Below, in pieces: positions 18,743-28,667 of a stretch of 64,000 nucleotides of DNA. Numbering within the stretch: position 1 is the stretch's first letter; every line of letters starts with the position of its first letter. The notes below the pieces were generated by a model. It had not been told where the DNA came from. It made no database searches and saw only the letters and a program-made list of their open reading frames with translations. This stretch comes from Fluviicola sp. (GTDB lineage Bacteria > Bacteroidota > Bacteroidia > Flavobacteriales_D > Crocinitomicaceae). Location: positions 1-64,000 of the forward strand of contig NVXU02000045.1 in the NCBI GenBank assembly GCA_002734065.2, read 5' to 3'. A program made the position numbers and the translations under genes.

Positions 18743-19369
18743 ATGGGTGTTGAATTGATAAAAAAACATTTCCCTTCACTTACTGAAGAACAAATAAGCC
18801 AATTTTCCTGCTTAGAAGAGCTTTATGCAGAATGGAATGCTCAAATCAATGTAATTTCACGAAAAGACACTGAAAATTTCTACGAAAGACATGTTTTACA
18901 TTCGCTTGCCATTGCAAAAGTTACAGGATTTGTTGATGGTACTAAAATTTTAGACATTGGCACGGGTGGAGGTTTCCCAGGCATCCCTTTGGCGATACTT
19001 TTTCCCAATTGTGAATTTGTTTTGGTTGATTCTATCGGCAAGAAAATTAAAGTAGTGAACGAGGTAGCAAAAGCACTCGGTTTACAAAACGTTATTGGAA
19101 TTCATGCAAGAGCAGAGAACGTGGATGGACAGTTTGATTTTATTGTAAGTCGTGCTGTAACAGCAATGCCTGCTTTTCTCAAATGGACGAAGGGAAAATT
19201 TCTAAAAGAGAATAAAAACGAGTTTAAAAACGGTATTTTGTACCTAAAAGGCGGTGATTTGACTGAAGAAATGAAGCTTGTAAAAAAAGCCATTCAATAT
19301 TTTGCCATTTCTGATTTCTTTGAGCTAGAATTTTTTGAAACAAAAAAGGTTGTTTACGTTAGAAACTAA
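18743..19369 (+). CDS. rsmG: 16S rRNA (guanine527-N7)-methyltransferase RsmG
   Basis: RsmG transfers a methyl group from S-adenosylmethionine to N7 of G527 in 16S rRNA. The 208 residues match the family. The N-terminal helix region (ELYAEWNAQINVISRKD) and the SAM-binding motif LDIGTGGGFPGIPLAI (about residues 72-87) are diagnostic, followed by FVLVDSIGKK and IVSRAV. It is the last gene of the three-gene plus-strand operon with the glycosyltransferase and sigma factor. Confidence 0.95.
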   Translation: MGVELIKKHFPSLTEEQISQFSCLEELYAEWNAQINVISRKDTENFYERHVLHSLAIAKVTGFVDGTKILDIGTGGGFPGIPLAILFPNCEFVLVDSIGKKIKVVNEVAKALGLQNVIGIHARAENVDGQFDFIVSRAVTAMPAFLKWTKGKFLKENKNEFKNGILYLKGGDLTEEMKLVKKAIQYFAISDFFELEFFETKKVVYVRN

Positions 19370-19489
19370 GCCTTAATTCATAGATTGTTATGGCAACCTT
19401 TTCAATAAAATTTCGTTACTAAAATGTAAAGCCGTATTTTGTGGCACAATCAACCTGTTTTTAGCAATAAAAACGTAGAACCGAATTAG

Positions 19490-19894
19490 ATGAAAACACT
19501 ACTTTTTAGTTGTTTTGTATTATTACAATTCAGCATTTTTGCTCAAGACTGGGCAACTTACTTCTCAGACGATAAATTGACCATAGATGTGGCAAAAGTC
19601 ATATACAAAGACAAGACTCATGGGCTTGAGCACGAAAGAATTGTTTTTCGGTATGTGAACAAGACACCGCAAGAAATTCATTTCAGTTTTTCAAGAATTC
19701 ATTCTTACGATGGTATAGAATTGCAGTCTTCTCCAGAAAGAGAGTTTGAAATTACTCTTTTGCCCAACGAAACAAGAGGATATTCTAAAAGCGTTGAGAA
19801 AAATAAACTGTACTACATTTTTAAGAAAGATAACAATGATTTTATTAAACGAAAGTTATCGTCGTTTGATGTTCTCACTATAATTTACCTGTGA
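19490..19894 (+). CDS. Small exported protein, function unknown
   Basis: This 134-residue protein has a clear signal peptide (MKTLLFSCFVLLQFSIFAQ). The mature part is a predicted beta-sandwich, with stretches such as ERIVFRYVNKTPQEIHFSF and a C-terminal strand ending IIYL. I recognise no family. Its stop TGA lies 2 bases before the ATG of the giant adhesin, so the two genes are probably co-transcribed and the small protein may help export or display of the adhesin; that is inference from position only. Confidence 0.6.
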   Translation: MKTLLFSCFVLLQFSIFAQDWATYFSDDKLTIDVAKVIYKDKTHGLEHERIVFRYVNKTPQEIHFSFSRIHSYDGIELQSSPEREFEITLLPNETRGYSKSVEKNKLYYIFKKDNNDFIKRKLSSFDVLTIIYL

Positions 19895-19896
19895 TT

Positions 19897-22800
19897 ATGA
19901 AGAAAATACTACTCGGAATTATCGGAATTACATTTATCGGTCAATTTGCCAATTCGCAATGTACCGTTTCTGCTATTGCGACACCCAGTCCAATTGTTTG
20001 TGGAGAAAGTGTAATTTTAAGTGCTTATGGATCTTCAACAGGTTCATTGGTTTTGGATGAAGATTTTAATACAGGAGGCTTTGGTCCAGGTTGGAGTTCT
20101 ACTCCTGGAGCGGTTAGTTTTGCAAATCCTTGTTCGCCGGCTGGTGTTGATGGAACGCCTCACGCTTGGATGGATAACAATACATCCGTTCCAAGAGCAT
20201 TGATTTCTGCACCCTATGATTTGTCTACAGCAACTGCTGGAGTTACCGTTTGTTTTGATATGCTTTTCGCAACTCAAGGAAATGCTGCTCCATGTGAAGG
20301 CCCTGATGAGCCAGATGAAGGTGTTTATTTGCAGTATTCTACTGATGGAGGAGTGACTTGGGTAACGATTAATTATTTCGATCCAAATGGAGGGAACGAC
20401 CCTCAGTTAACGACATGGAATAACTACTGTTTTCCATTGCCACCAGCTGCGATTACAAATAACACCATGATACAATGGTTTCAATCTGCCGATTCTGGTG
20501 CTGATTATGATCACTGGGGAATTGATAACGTGCAAATTTTCATGAACGACCTCAATTCTGAAGTAGTTTGGTTGCATGATGGTTATTCTTACGGAGTTGG
20601 AAGTGGTGGTGGAGATAATCCTACTCCCGTTACTCCAACAGTTACGACCACTTATACTTCTCAAATTACTACTGGAACAGGACAGGTTTGTACGCAAGAT
20701 GTAACAGTTGTTGTTACTTCGCCAGTGTTTGATGTAAATATGACTGCTGCTCCAGCAATCGTTTGTGTTGGAAATTGTGCGACAATAAGTGGTACAGCTC
20801 AAATTATTCAAGATCCAGGAGGAATTGAAACCTATGAGAACAATGAGTTTGATATCGTTACAGGAGGTTCAGCTTCTGTTAATATCAATGTCCAGGGAAT
20901 AAATACAAACACGATAACTACAGGTCTTATTCAGAACATAACAATTAACGGTTTTGACTTCTCTGGAACATTTGTTTGTACCAATTTTGGTGGTTGCCCT
21001 TGCGGAACTGGCTCTGTTGGTTTTGGTTCTACATGCTCGCTTGATCCAAGTAGTTTTACTGTGACACTTACGGCTCCTGGTGGTTGTACGATTATTCTTG
21101 CTCCTGCTGGTGTTGCGAATGGAAATTATTCAAACACCGTTTTTGTTCCCGTTGGTGGAACGGCATTTAATGGAACTTTTCCAAGTGGCGGGGTTTGGGA
21201 TCCGCAAGATCCAATGACGAATTTTAATGGATGTAACCCAAATGGTGTTTGGACCTTATCTTTTGATGCACCAGGCATTGGTATTGGTATCGGAACCTTG
21301 TTTGGTTGGAGCATCACTTTCGATGACCCTCCAATTTATCAACCTGTTTGTACAACTTGGTCACCAACAGCGGGACTTACAAGTCCTTCAACTTTAGTTA
21401 CTGATGCTTGTCCTGCAACAAGCACTGATTATGTTCTTACCGTTGGAAATTGTACTCCAGGTTGCCCAACTTACACGCAAACATTTACTATCATTGTTGA
21501 CCCATGTGTATGTACACCGCCTAACTTAATTATTACACCTTTGCAAGCTTGTAGTCCATTAACAGTTGATTTATCAACAGCAATTGGTGCAGGTTCTGAC
21601 CCAGCAACTTTAACTTATTACGCAACGCAATTAGATGCGCAGAATGGAACCAATCCTATTACAACGACAGTCTCAGTATCGGGTTCTTACTGGGTGAGGG
21701 CAGAAGATCCAACAGACCCACTATGCTTTTTAGAATATGAAATTATTGTGACGATAAGTACATTAACTTACTCTGCTTCTGTGGTTGATGAGAATTGCGG
21801 AGCAGGTGATGGGCAAATAAATTTAACACCAAACCCAGCAGGAACTTACACTTATTCTATTGACGGTGGAACAACTTCTCAAGCAGGAGGTAGTTTTACT
21901 GGATTGGTTGCAAATACTTACAATGTAATAATCACAGACCCTGCTACAGGTTGTACTGTGACTGGCACAGAAACGGTCGCAAACCTTGGTGGGCCTGCAA
22001 TTACAAGTGTTGTGCCAACAAATCCGACGTGTAATGGCGTGTGCGATGGAACTATAACTGTTACTGCGACAGGTGGAACTTTGCCTTATACTTATACATG
22101 GTATGATGGTATCGGAACTATCGTCGGGACAAATTCTGCAACCATTACAGGATTGTGTGCAGGGAATTACTCTGTTGATGTTTCAGATGCAACAGGAGGT
22201 AGTACCCAACTCTTTTTCGACGATTTTGAAAGTGGTGCAGCTGGATGGAATTTGAATTCTGTTCAGGGTGCTCAAGGTGCAGACCCTAACTTTTTCCAAG
22301 TGAATGACACAGAAGGTGGCGTTGCTGCTGGTGGTTGTGGCATTGGAGGAAATGGTGATGCAACTTTACACATTACCAGTGTTTTCAATCCTGCTGGAGG
22401 AGCAGCGTATGATGCTGGCGGTTTATGTGGGTTTTTATTCTGCCCGCAAACAAATGTTCAGGCAGAAAGTCCATTGATTAATACGGTTGGTCAAACTGGA
22501 TTGACACTTAATTTTGATTTTATCGCAGGTGGTGCTCCACCAACAGACCAAGCATCTGTTTGGTACAATTGTGGAGCTGGTTGGACACTATTGAGTACAT
22601 TGTTTTCTGGAACAGCAGGTTGTACAGGTCAGGGACTATGGACAGCTTTTTCGGCTCCTTTACCTCCGTTATGTGATGGTATAACAAACTTACAAGTTGC
22701 TATTCGTTGGGAGAATAATGACGATGGAGCAGGGAGTGATCCTTCTGTTGCCATTAACAATATTGAAGTAGTGACCTCAGCGGGAGCAAGTTGTGTGGTT

Positions 22801-25800
22801 AACCAACCAACTGCGCTAGTTGACCCTCCAATTATTGACCCTACCTTTATTTTAACAGACTTTTGCGCGGGTCTACCTAATTCAGCAACAGGAATAGTTA
22901 CTCCTGGTGGAACATTTACTTTCAATCCTGTTCCAACGGATGGAGCAGCGATTAATACGGCAACGGGAGAAATTACCAATGGAGTTATAGGAGCAACTTA
23001 TTCTGTAGAATATACAACTGCCGCTCCTTGTTCAGCGAGTCTTATTCTGACAGTGAATGTGAACGGCGTTTCATACACAGCAGTAGTTGTTGATGAAAGT
23101 TGTGGTGCTGGTGATGGTTCAATTACATTGACAGCTGCCCCAGCAGGAACTTATACCTATTCTATAGACGGCGGAACAACATCACAAGCAGGTGGAAGTT
23201 TCACAACATTAACGGCTAATACTTACAATGTAATAATCACAGACCCAGTTACAGGTTGTACTGCGACTGGCACAGAGACTGTTGCAAACCTTGGTGGAGC
23301 AACAATTGATCTTGTCACTCCTGTTGATGCATCTTGTAATGCCGTGTGCGACGGAAGTATCACAGTTACCGCTTCAGGCGGAGTCGGGCCTTTGAATCAT
23401 CAATGGCTAGACAACTTAGGAAACCCAATCGGAACGAATGCGAATTCTATCAATAGTCTTTGCGCAGGGAGTTATACCATTGAAGTAACCAACAACGACG
23501 GTTCTTGTTTGGTAACGGCTCCAGCTGTTATTCTTGAACCTGCAGTGGTAGATCCAACCTTTGTCTTAACAGATTTCTGTGCAGGTTCTGCAAATGCAGC
23601 AACGGGAATTGTAACTGCAGGTGGAACATTTGCTTTCAACCCTCTGCCTGGAGATGGAGCAACGATTAATACAGCAACTGGAGAAATTACTAACGGAGTT
23701 ATAGGAGCAACTTATTCTGTAGAATACACAACAGCTGCTCCTTGTTCTGCGAGTCTTATTCTGACAGTGAATGTGAATGGTTTAACTTACACGGCAGTAG
23801 TTGTTGATGAATCATGTGGATTGGGTGATGGTTCAATTACATTGACAGCCACTCCCGCAGGAACTTATACTTATTCAATTGATGGCGGAACAACGTCGCA
23901 AGCAGGAGGAATTTTCACAACATTAACTGCAAACACCTACAATGTAATAATCACAGACCTCGCTACAGGCTGTACTGTGATTGGCACAGAGGCGGTTGCA
24001 AACGTTGGTGGAGCAACAATTGATCTTGTGACTCCTGTTGATGCATCTTGTAATGCAGTGTGCGATGGAAGTATCACAGTTACCGCATCAGGCGGAGTCG
24101 GACCTTTGAATTATCAATGGCTAGACAACTTAGGAAATCCAATTGGAACGAATGCGAATTCTATCAATAGTCTTTGCGCAGGGAATTATACCATTGAAGT
24201 AACAAACAACGACGGTTCTTGTTTGGTAACGGCACCAGCTGTTATCCTTGAACCTGCAGTGGTAGATCCAACCTTTGTCTTAACAGATTTCTGTGCAGGT
24301 TCTGCAAATGCAGCAACGGGGATTGTAACTATCGGCGGAACATTTGCTTTCAATCCTGTTCCAACAGATGGAGCAACGATTAATACAGCAACTGGAGAAA
24401 TTACCAATGGAGTTGCGGGAACGCAATATTCTGTTGAATACACAACAGCTGCTCCTTGTTCTGCAAGCCTCATTCTAACAGTGAATGTAAATGCATTGCC
24501 AGTTCCTGTGATTACTGGGGCTTTAAGTTATTGCCTCGGTGGAAATTCTACACTTGATGCCGGTGCAGGTTATACAATCTATAACTGGTCAACGGGTGAC
24601 GCAACGCAAACAATAACCGTTCTTGCGCAAATAGGAATTACAGTAACCGTAACAGATGCAAATGGATGTGTGGGAACAAGTGCTCCTGTAGATGTGATAG
24701 AATCGACTTCGATAATAACCAATAACATCATTACTATTTGTCAAGGTGGTTCTGCTGTGATTCATGGAAATACGGAAACAGTTGCTGCCATATACTCTCA
24801 GACATTTATTTCAGTTTCTGGTTGTGACAGTATTGCCAATGTAGATTTAATTGTCAATCCAATACCGACTCCAGTGATTACAGGTCCTTTATCCTACTGT
24901 CAAGGCGGTGATGTTACATTAGACGCAGGCGGACCTTTCATCAGCTATTCTTGGAACATCGGAGGAACAAATCAAACATTGACAACAACTTCGGGTACTG
25001 GAATTTCAGTTACCGTAGAAGATGCAAACAACTGCTTCGGTACAAGTCCAACAGTTGATGTTGTAGAATTGCTACCTGTGGTGACTAATTCTACAATGAC
25101 TATTTGTCAAGGAGGTTCTGCTTTAATATTTGGAAATAACGAAACGGTAGCTACTGTTTATACGCAAATTAATGTCGGTCAGAATGGTTGTGATAGTACT
25201 TCCAATGTTACTTTGGTTGTCAATCCATTACCAACTCCTGTGATTACAGGACCTTTAACCTATTGTCAAGGAGCAAATGTTACATTAGACGCAGGTGGAC
25301 CTTTCATCAGTTATTCTTGGAATATCGGTGGAACAAATCAAACATTGACAACTACTTCGGGTACGGGAATTTCTGTTACTGTAGAAGATGCAAACAATTG
25401 CTTCGGTACAAGTCCAACAGTTGACGTGGTAGAATTGTTACCTGTGGTGACCAATTCTACAATGACGATTTGTCAAGGGGCATCAGCATTGATATTTGGC
25501 AACAATGAAACCGTTGCCGCTGTTTATACGCAAATTAACGTCGGTCAGAATGGCTGTGATAGTACATCCAATGTAACTTTGGTTGTCAATACATTGCCAA
25601 CTCCTGTGATAACAGGACCACTTTCTTATTGTCAAGGAGCTGATGTTACATTAGACGCAGGTGGACCTTTCATCAGTTATTCTTGGAACATCGGTGGGAC
25701 AAATCAAACATTGACAACAACTTCGGGTACAGGGATTTCTGTTACTGTAGAAGATGCAAACAACTGCTTTGGTACAAGTCCAACAGTTGATGTGTTAGAA

Positions 25801-27915
25801 TTGTTACCGGTGGTGACCAATTCTACAATGACTATTTGCCAAGGAGCTTCCGCTTTAATTTTTGGAAATAATGAAACTGTTGCTGCTGTTTATACGCAAA
25901 TTAATGTTGGTCAGAATGGTTGCGATAGTACTTCCAATGTTACCTTGGTTGTTGACAACAATCCAGTGATTGACGTTCTTAATTTCACAGAAGAATCTTG
26001 CCTTGGAGACGATGACGGAACGATTGACGTTGTTTCTGTGATTAACGGCTCAGGAACTTACACTTATTCTTGGGACATTGTTCCTGATCCTGCAACGGCG
26101 AATGTTAATTCTCTTTCTCCAGGAACTTACACAGTAACTGTGACGGATGCAAATACAACTTGTCAAACAACGGCGACAACAACCTTGAATGCAGCAGCTA
26201 TTTGTTGTGATGTGGTGATTGATACCACAGGTACTACAGCACCAAGTTGTGGCCAAGCAACAGGAATTATTGATGCAATCGCAACGGGTGGCGACGGAAA
26301 CTATATGTACAGTATAAATGGAGGTCCTTTTGTTGCAAGTGGTACTTTTAACGGTCTTGTTGCAGGCAATTATCAGATTGTCGTGCAAGACGGTTCGGGT
26401 GTTTGTAATGACCTAATTGATGTCGTTCTTGTTGACTTATTAGCACCGACGATTACTTCTGTTGCAGCGACTGATTTGAACTGTAATAATGATAATTCTG
26501 GAGCAATTACAATTGTTGCAAACGGCGGAAACGGAGTGCTGACCTACGGTATATCGGACGGTGTGAATGTGACAACAAACGCAACGGGCATTTTTACAGG
26601 CCTACCAGCAGGTAATTACACGGTGGTTGTAACGGATGCAAACGGTTGTTTTGTCAATGACGTTGCCGTTCTAATTGAACCTACTCCAGTGACTGTTTCT
26701 GCAATTGTGACCAATGTAAATTGTTTTGGTGATGCAACGGGAGAAATTGTTGTTACAGGTGGCGGTGGAACACCTAATTATACATTCTCCATTGATAATG
26801 GAACAACGTGGCTTACAAGTGCAACTTTCAGTGGGTTACTTGCGCAGAATTACGATGTAATGGTACAAGATGCAAACAATTGTCAGTCTTTGGCTAGTGT
26901 TGAGAACATTACAGAACCTACACAATTAGGCGTTGTTGTGAATGCAACAGACGAGCAGTGTTTTGCTGCTTGTGATGGAGAATTGACATGGGCAGGAAGT
27001 GGCGGAACAGCCCCTTATTCTTTCTCATATAATGGGCAGAACGGAAATGCATCGCCAATTTTCAACTTATGTGCATCAAATTACAATTATGTGATTACAG
27101 ATGATTTAGGATGTACTGTTAATGGTTCTGCAACGATTAACCCAGGAATTGAAATTATACCGGGTGTTGTAAGTATCGTTGATGACGGTTGTGATGAGAA
27201 TTGTAGCGGAGAAATTTCTATAACATCCAATACAGGAGTGAGTTACCAAATTACTGGGATGACAAGTCCAACCGGTGATTTTGTTGGTGTCTGCGCAGGA
27301 AGCTACAGCATTACTATTTTTGATGCAAACGGTTGTTTCACAATGGCAACAGCGCAAGTTGGAACAATGCCCGTGACAGAAGCTAATTTTACATTCTCAC
27401 CGGGTATTATTACGACCTTAGAGAATGAAATTACTTTCACAAACGCTTCAACAAATGCGGATGTTTACAATTGGACAATCACTGGGCCGAATGGTTACAA
27501 TGAGTCTTTCTCATCGGAGAATTTGACACATTTATTTCCATTAGATACTGGAACTTATACAATTTGCTTAACGGCGATTAACTCAACGGGTTGTACAGAT
27601 GTAATTTGTAGAAGTTTAATTGTGCGAGATGCAGAGGTACTTTACGTTCCAAATACGTTTACACCAGATGGCGATGAATTCAATCAAACTTTCAGAGCTT
27701 ACGCAATGGGAATTGATATTTACGACTACGAAATGTTGATTTTTAACCGTTGGGGAGAAATCATCTGGGAATCTCACGATGTTTTAGTCGGTTGGGACGG
27801 AACGTATAAAGGAAAAGTGGTACAAGTCGGAACTTACACGTGGAAGATTACCTTCAAAGATTTTTACGATGATGATAGAAAGATTTATCATGGTCATGTG
27901 AATATTGTGAGGTAG
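19897..27915 (+). CDS. Giant modular adhesin, T9SS type B cargo
   Basis: This 2,672-residue surface protein starts at ATG 19897, not the GTG at 19891, because MKKILLGIIGITFIGQFANSQ is an ordinary signal peptide. Modules in order: a jellyroll resembling a reelin/MAM subrepeat (~50-220), a proprotein-convertase-P-like domain (~310-480), SprB-like repeats with a second MAM-like insert (~770-970), a pair of 238-residue repeats, four 122-residue repeats, more SprB-like repeats (~2030-2490), a PKD-like domain (~2500-2580) and a type B sorting domain (VPNTFTPDGDEFNQTF ... HGHVNIVR). The SprB resemblance suggests adhesion or gliding, but no enzymatic motif is visible. Cysteines are frequent in each repeat. 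Confidence 0.9.
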   Translation: MKKILLGIIGITFIGQFANSQCTVSAIATPSPIVCGESVILSAYGSSTGSLVLDEDFNTGGFGPGWSSTPGAVSFANPCSPAGVDGTPHAWMDNNTSVPRALISAPYDLSTATAGVTVCFDMLFATQGNAAPCEGPDEPDEGVYLQYSTDGGVTWVTINYFDPNGGNDPQLTTWNNYCFPLPPAAITNNTMIQWFQSADSGADYDHWGIDNVQIFMNDLNSEVVWLHDGYSYGVGSGGGDNPTPVTPTVTTTYTSQITTGTGQVCTQDVTVVVTSPVFDVNMTAAPAIVCVGNCATISGTAQIIQDPGGIETYENNEFDIVTGGSASVNINVQGINTNTITTGLIQNITINGFDFSGTFVCTNFGGCPCGTGSVGFGSTCSLDPSSFTVTLTAPGGCTIILAPAGVANGNYSNTVFVPVGGTAFNGTFPSGGVWDPQDPMTNFNGCNPNGVWTLSFDAPGIGIGIGTLFGWSITFDDPPIYQPVCTTWSPTAGLTSPSTLVTDACPATSTDYVLTVGNCTPGCPTYTQTFTIIVDPCVCTPPNLIITPLQACSPLTVDLSTAIGAGSDPATLTYYATQLDAQNGTNPITTTVSVSGSYWVRAEDPTDPLCFLEYEIIVTISTLTYSASVVDENCGAGDGQINLTPNPAGTYTYSIDGGTTSQAGGSFTGLVANTYNVIITDPATGCTVTGTETVANLGGPAITSVVPTNPTCNGVCDGTITVTATGGTLPYTYTWYDGIGTIVGTNSATITGLCAGNYSVDVSDATGGSTQLFFDDFESGAAGWNLNSVQGAQGADPNFFQVNDTEGGVAAGGCGIGGNGDATLHITSVFNPAGGAAYDAGGLCGFLFCPQTNVQAESPLINTVGQTGLTLNFDFIAGGAPPTDQASVWYNCGAGWTLLSTLFSGTAGCTGQGLWTAFSAPLPPLCDGITNLQVAIRWENNDDGAGSDPSVAINNIEVVTSAGASCVVNQPTALVDPPIIDPTFILTDFCAGLPNSATGIVTPGGTFTFNPVPTDGAAINTATGEITNGVIGATYSVEYTTAAPCSASLILTVNVNGVSYTAVVVDESCGAGDGSITLTAAPAGTYTYSIDGGTTSQAGGSFTTLTANTYNVIITDPVTGCTATGTETVANLGGATIDLVTPVDASCNAVCDGSITVTASGGVGPLNHQWLDNLGNPIGTNANSINSLCAGSYTIEVTNNDGSCLVTAPAVILEPAVVDPTFVLTDFCAGSANAATGIVTAGGTFAFNPLPGDGATINTATGEITNGVIGATYSVEYTTAAPCSASLILTVNVNGLTYTAVVVDESCGLGDGSITLTATPAGTYTYSIDGGTTSQAGGIFTTLTANTYNVIITDLATGCTVIGTEAVANVGGATIDLVTPVDASCNAVCDGSITVTASGGVGPLNYQWLDNLGNPIGTNANSINSLCAGNYTIEVTNNDGSCLVTAPAVILEPAVVDPTFVLTDFCAGSANAATGIVTIGGTFAFNPVPTDGATINTATGEITNGVAGTQYSVEYTTAAPCSASLILTVNVNALPVPVITGALSYCLGGNSTLDAGAGYTIYNWSTGDATQTITVLAQIGITVTVTDANGCVGTSAPVDVIESTSIITNNIITICQGGSAVIHGNTETVAAIYSQTFISVSGCDSIANVDLIVNPIPTPVITGPLSYCQGGDVTLDAGGPFISYSWNIGGTNQTLTTTSGTGISVTVEDANNCFGTSPTVDVVELLPVVTNSTMTICQGGSALIFGNNETVATVYTQINVGQNGCDSTSNVTLVVNPLPTPVITGPLTYCQGANVTLDAGGPFISYSWNIGGTNQTLTTTSGTGISVTVEDANNCFGTSPTVDVVELLPVVTNSTMTICQGASALIFGNNETVAAVYTQINVGQNGCDSTSNVTLVVNTLPTPVITGPLSYCQGADVTLDAGGPFISYSWNIGGTNQTLTTTSGTGISVTVEDANNCFGTSPTVDVLELLPVVTNSTMTICQGASALIFGNNETVAAVYTQINVGQNGCDSTSNVTLVVDNNPVIDVLNFTEESCLGDDDGTIDVVSVINGSGTYTYSWDIVPDPATANVNSLSPGTYTVTVTDANTTCQTTATTTLNAAAICCDVVIDTTGTTAPSCGQATGIIDAIATGGDGNYMYSINGGPFVASGTFNGLVAGNYQIVVQDGSGVCNDLIDVVLVDLLAPTITSVAATDLNCNNDNSGAITIVANGGNGVLTYGISDGVNVTTNATGIFTGLPAGNYTVVVTDANGCFVNDVAVLIEPTPVTVSAIVTNVNCFGDATGEIVVTGGGGTPNYTFSIDNGTTWLTSATFSGLLAQNYDVMVQDANNCQSLASVENITEPTQLGVVVNATDEQCFAACDGELTWAGSGGTAPYSFSYNGQNGNASPIFNLCASNYNYVITDDLGCTVNGSATINPGIEIIPGVVSIVDDGCDENCSGEISITSNTGVSYQITGMTSPTGDFVGVCAGSYSITIFDANGCFTMATAQVGTMPVTEANFTFSPGIITTLENEITFTNASTNADVYNWTITGPNGYNESFSSENLTHLFPLDTGTYTICLTAINSTGCTDVICRSLIVRDAEVLYVPNTFTPDGDEFNQTFRAYAMGIDIYDYEMLIFNRWGEIIWESHDVLVGWDGTYKGKVVQVGTYTWKITFKDFYDDDRKIYHGHVNIVR
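23081..24507 (+). repeat. Two near-identical 714-bp repeats in the adhesin
   Basis: The unit starting at 23081 recurs at 23795, an exact 714-bp (238-residue) offset. Both copies share long runs such as AGTCTTTGCGCAGG and NNDGSCLVTAPAVI. A diverged third copy precedes them from about 21776 and is interrupted by a MAM-like insert. The pair ends where the next repeat series begins at 24508. Confidence 0.92.
24508..25971 (+). repeat. Four 366-bp repeats in the adhesin
   Basis: The phrase GTGATTACAGG-like recurs at 24508, 24874, 25240 and 25606, an exact 366-bp (122-residue) period. The last three copies are nearly identical at DNA level; the first has diverged. Each carries two cysteine-containing motifs (YCQGG and TICQGGSALIFGN). 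Confidence 0.95.
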
Positions 27916-27935
27916 GGCGTTAAAGCAACAATGGA

Positions 27936-28667
27936 ATGATAAGTTTAAAAACTTTTATTGTAATTCTTGCGATGTATTGTTTCAATACTGTGGCTCAAGA
28001 TATTATTACTTCAGACGGTCAATCAATGGGACCTAAATCAATTTTTATGGAAGTTTGCATGACAAACATGAGTGAAAATAGACCAAAGGTAGGTGCTCCC
28101 TATAGTGTTTACGATTTTTGTAATTGTATGGCAGATGAATTACTTCCAACATTCACTAAGGCTCAAATACATTACTATTTTGCTCAAGGTCATATGGATG
28201 AGATGTTAACCGATAGCGTATCAAATTACATCATTGTTAATTGTGTTGTTAAAAATATTTCATTTGATACTATCGCATCTCCACCTCTTGTTATAGAGGA
28301 AGCTATGACATTAAAGGAAAATGAACCTTTAGTTGATAGTATTGTTGTCATTTGCGATTATGAAGCAGCGTTTAACACTATTAGAAAACAAAGACTTATG
28401 TATTTTGCAAGTCAAAACGATTGGTCTGATAAAAAAATAAAAGAAATTGAGTCGAAGGTTAACTTTTTAGATTTTGACCAACGGAGGTACTATGGCGGCT
28501 ACTCTTTATATAGCAAAAATGATTTGTTGGCAATAATTGAATACTTTGGGTCCATGTCGCAAGAAGAACTTCAACAATCTGAGATTAGATATGAAAAAAT
28601 TATTCTAACAAATTTTGAAGAAGAGATTAACTATTCGATAAAAAAAGTAGGTGGTTTATTTCAATGA
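27936..28667 (+). CDS. Exported protein of unknown function
   Basis: This 243-residue protein has a signal peptide (MISLKTFIVILAMYCFNTVAQ) and a mature region with cysteines at MEVCMTNM, YDFCNCMADEL and IIVNCVV, a pattern seen in small periplasmic Bacteroidota proteins of unknown role. It begins 20 bases after the adhesin stop and could be co-transcribed with it. The stop overlaps the convergent gene at 28661 by seven bases. I do not recognise the family. Confidence 0.55.
   Translation: MISLKTFIVILAMYCFNTVAQDIITSDGQSMGPKSIFMEVCMTNMSENRPKVGAPYSVYDFCNCMADELLPTFTKAQIHYYFAQGHMDEMLTDSVSNYIIVNCVVKNISFDTIASPPLVIEEAMTLKENEPLVDSIVVICDYEAAFNTIRKQRLMYFASQNDWSDKKIKEIESKVNFLDFDQRRYYGGYSLYSKNDLLAIIEYFGSMSQEELQQSEIRYEKIILTNFEEEINYSIKKVGGLFQ

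Noticed and set aside
23081-25971. CRISPR-like regular repeats
   Set aside because: The repeats are in frame with a coding sequence, 366 and 714 bp long without spacers, and no cas gene is present.
20044-27357. Antisense open frames of 60-134 residues within the adhesin gene
   Set aside because: They are shadows of a repetitive, Thr- and Gly-rich gene, with no start signals or recognisable motifs.
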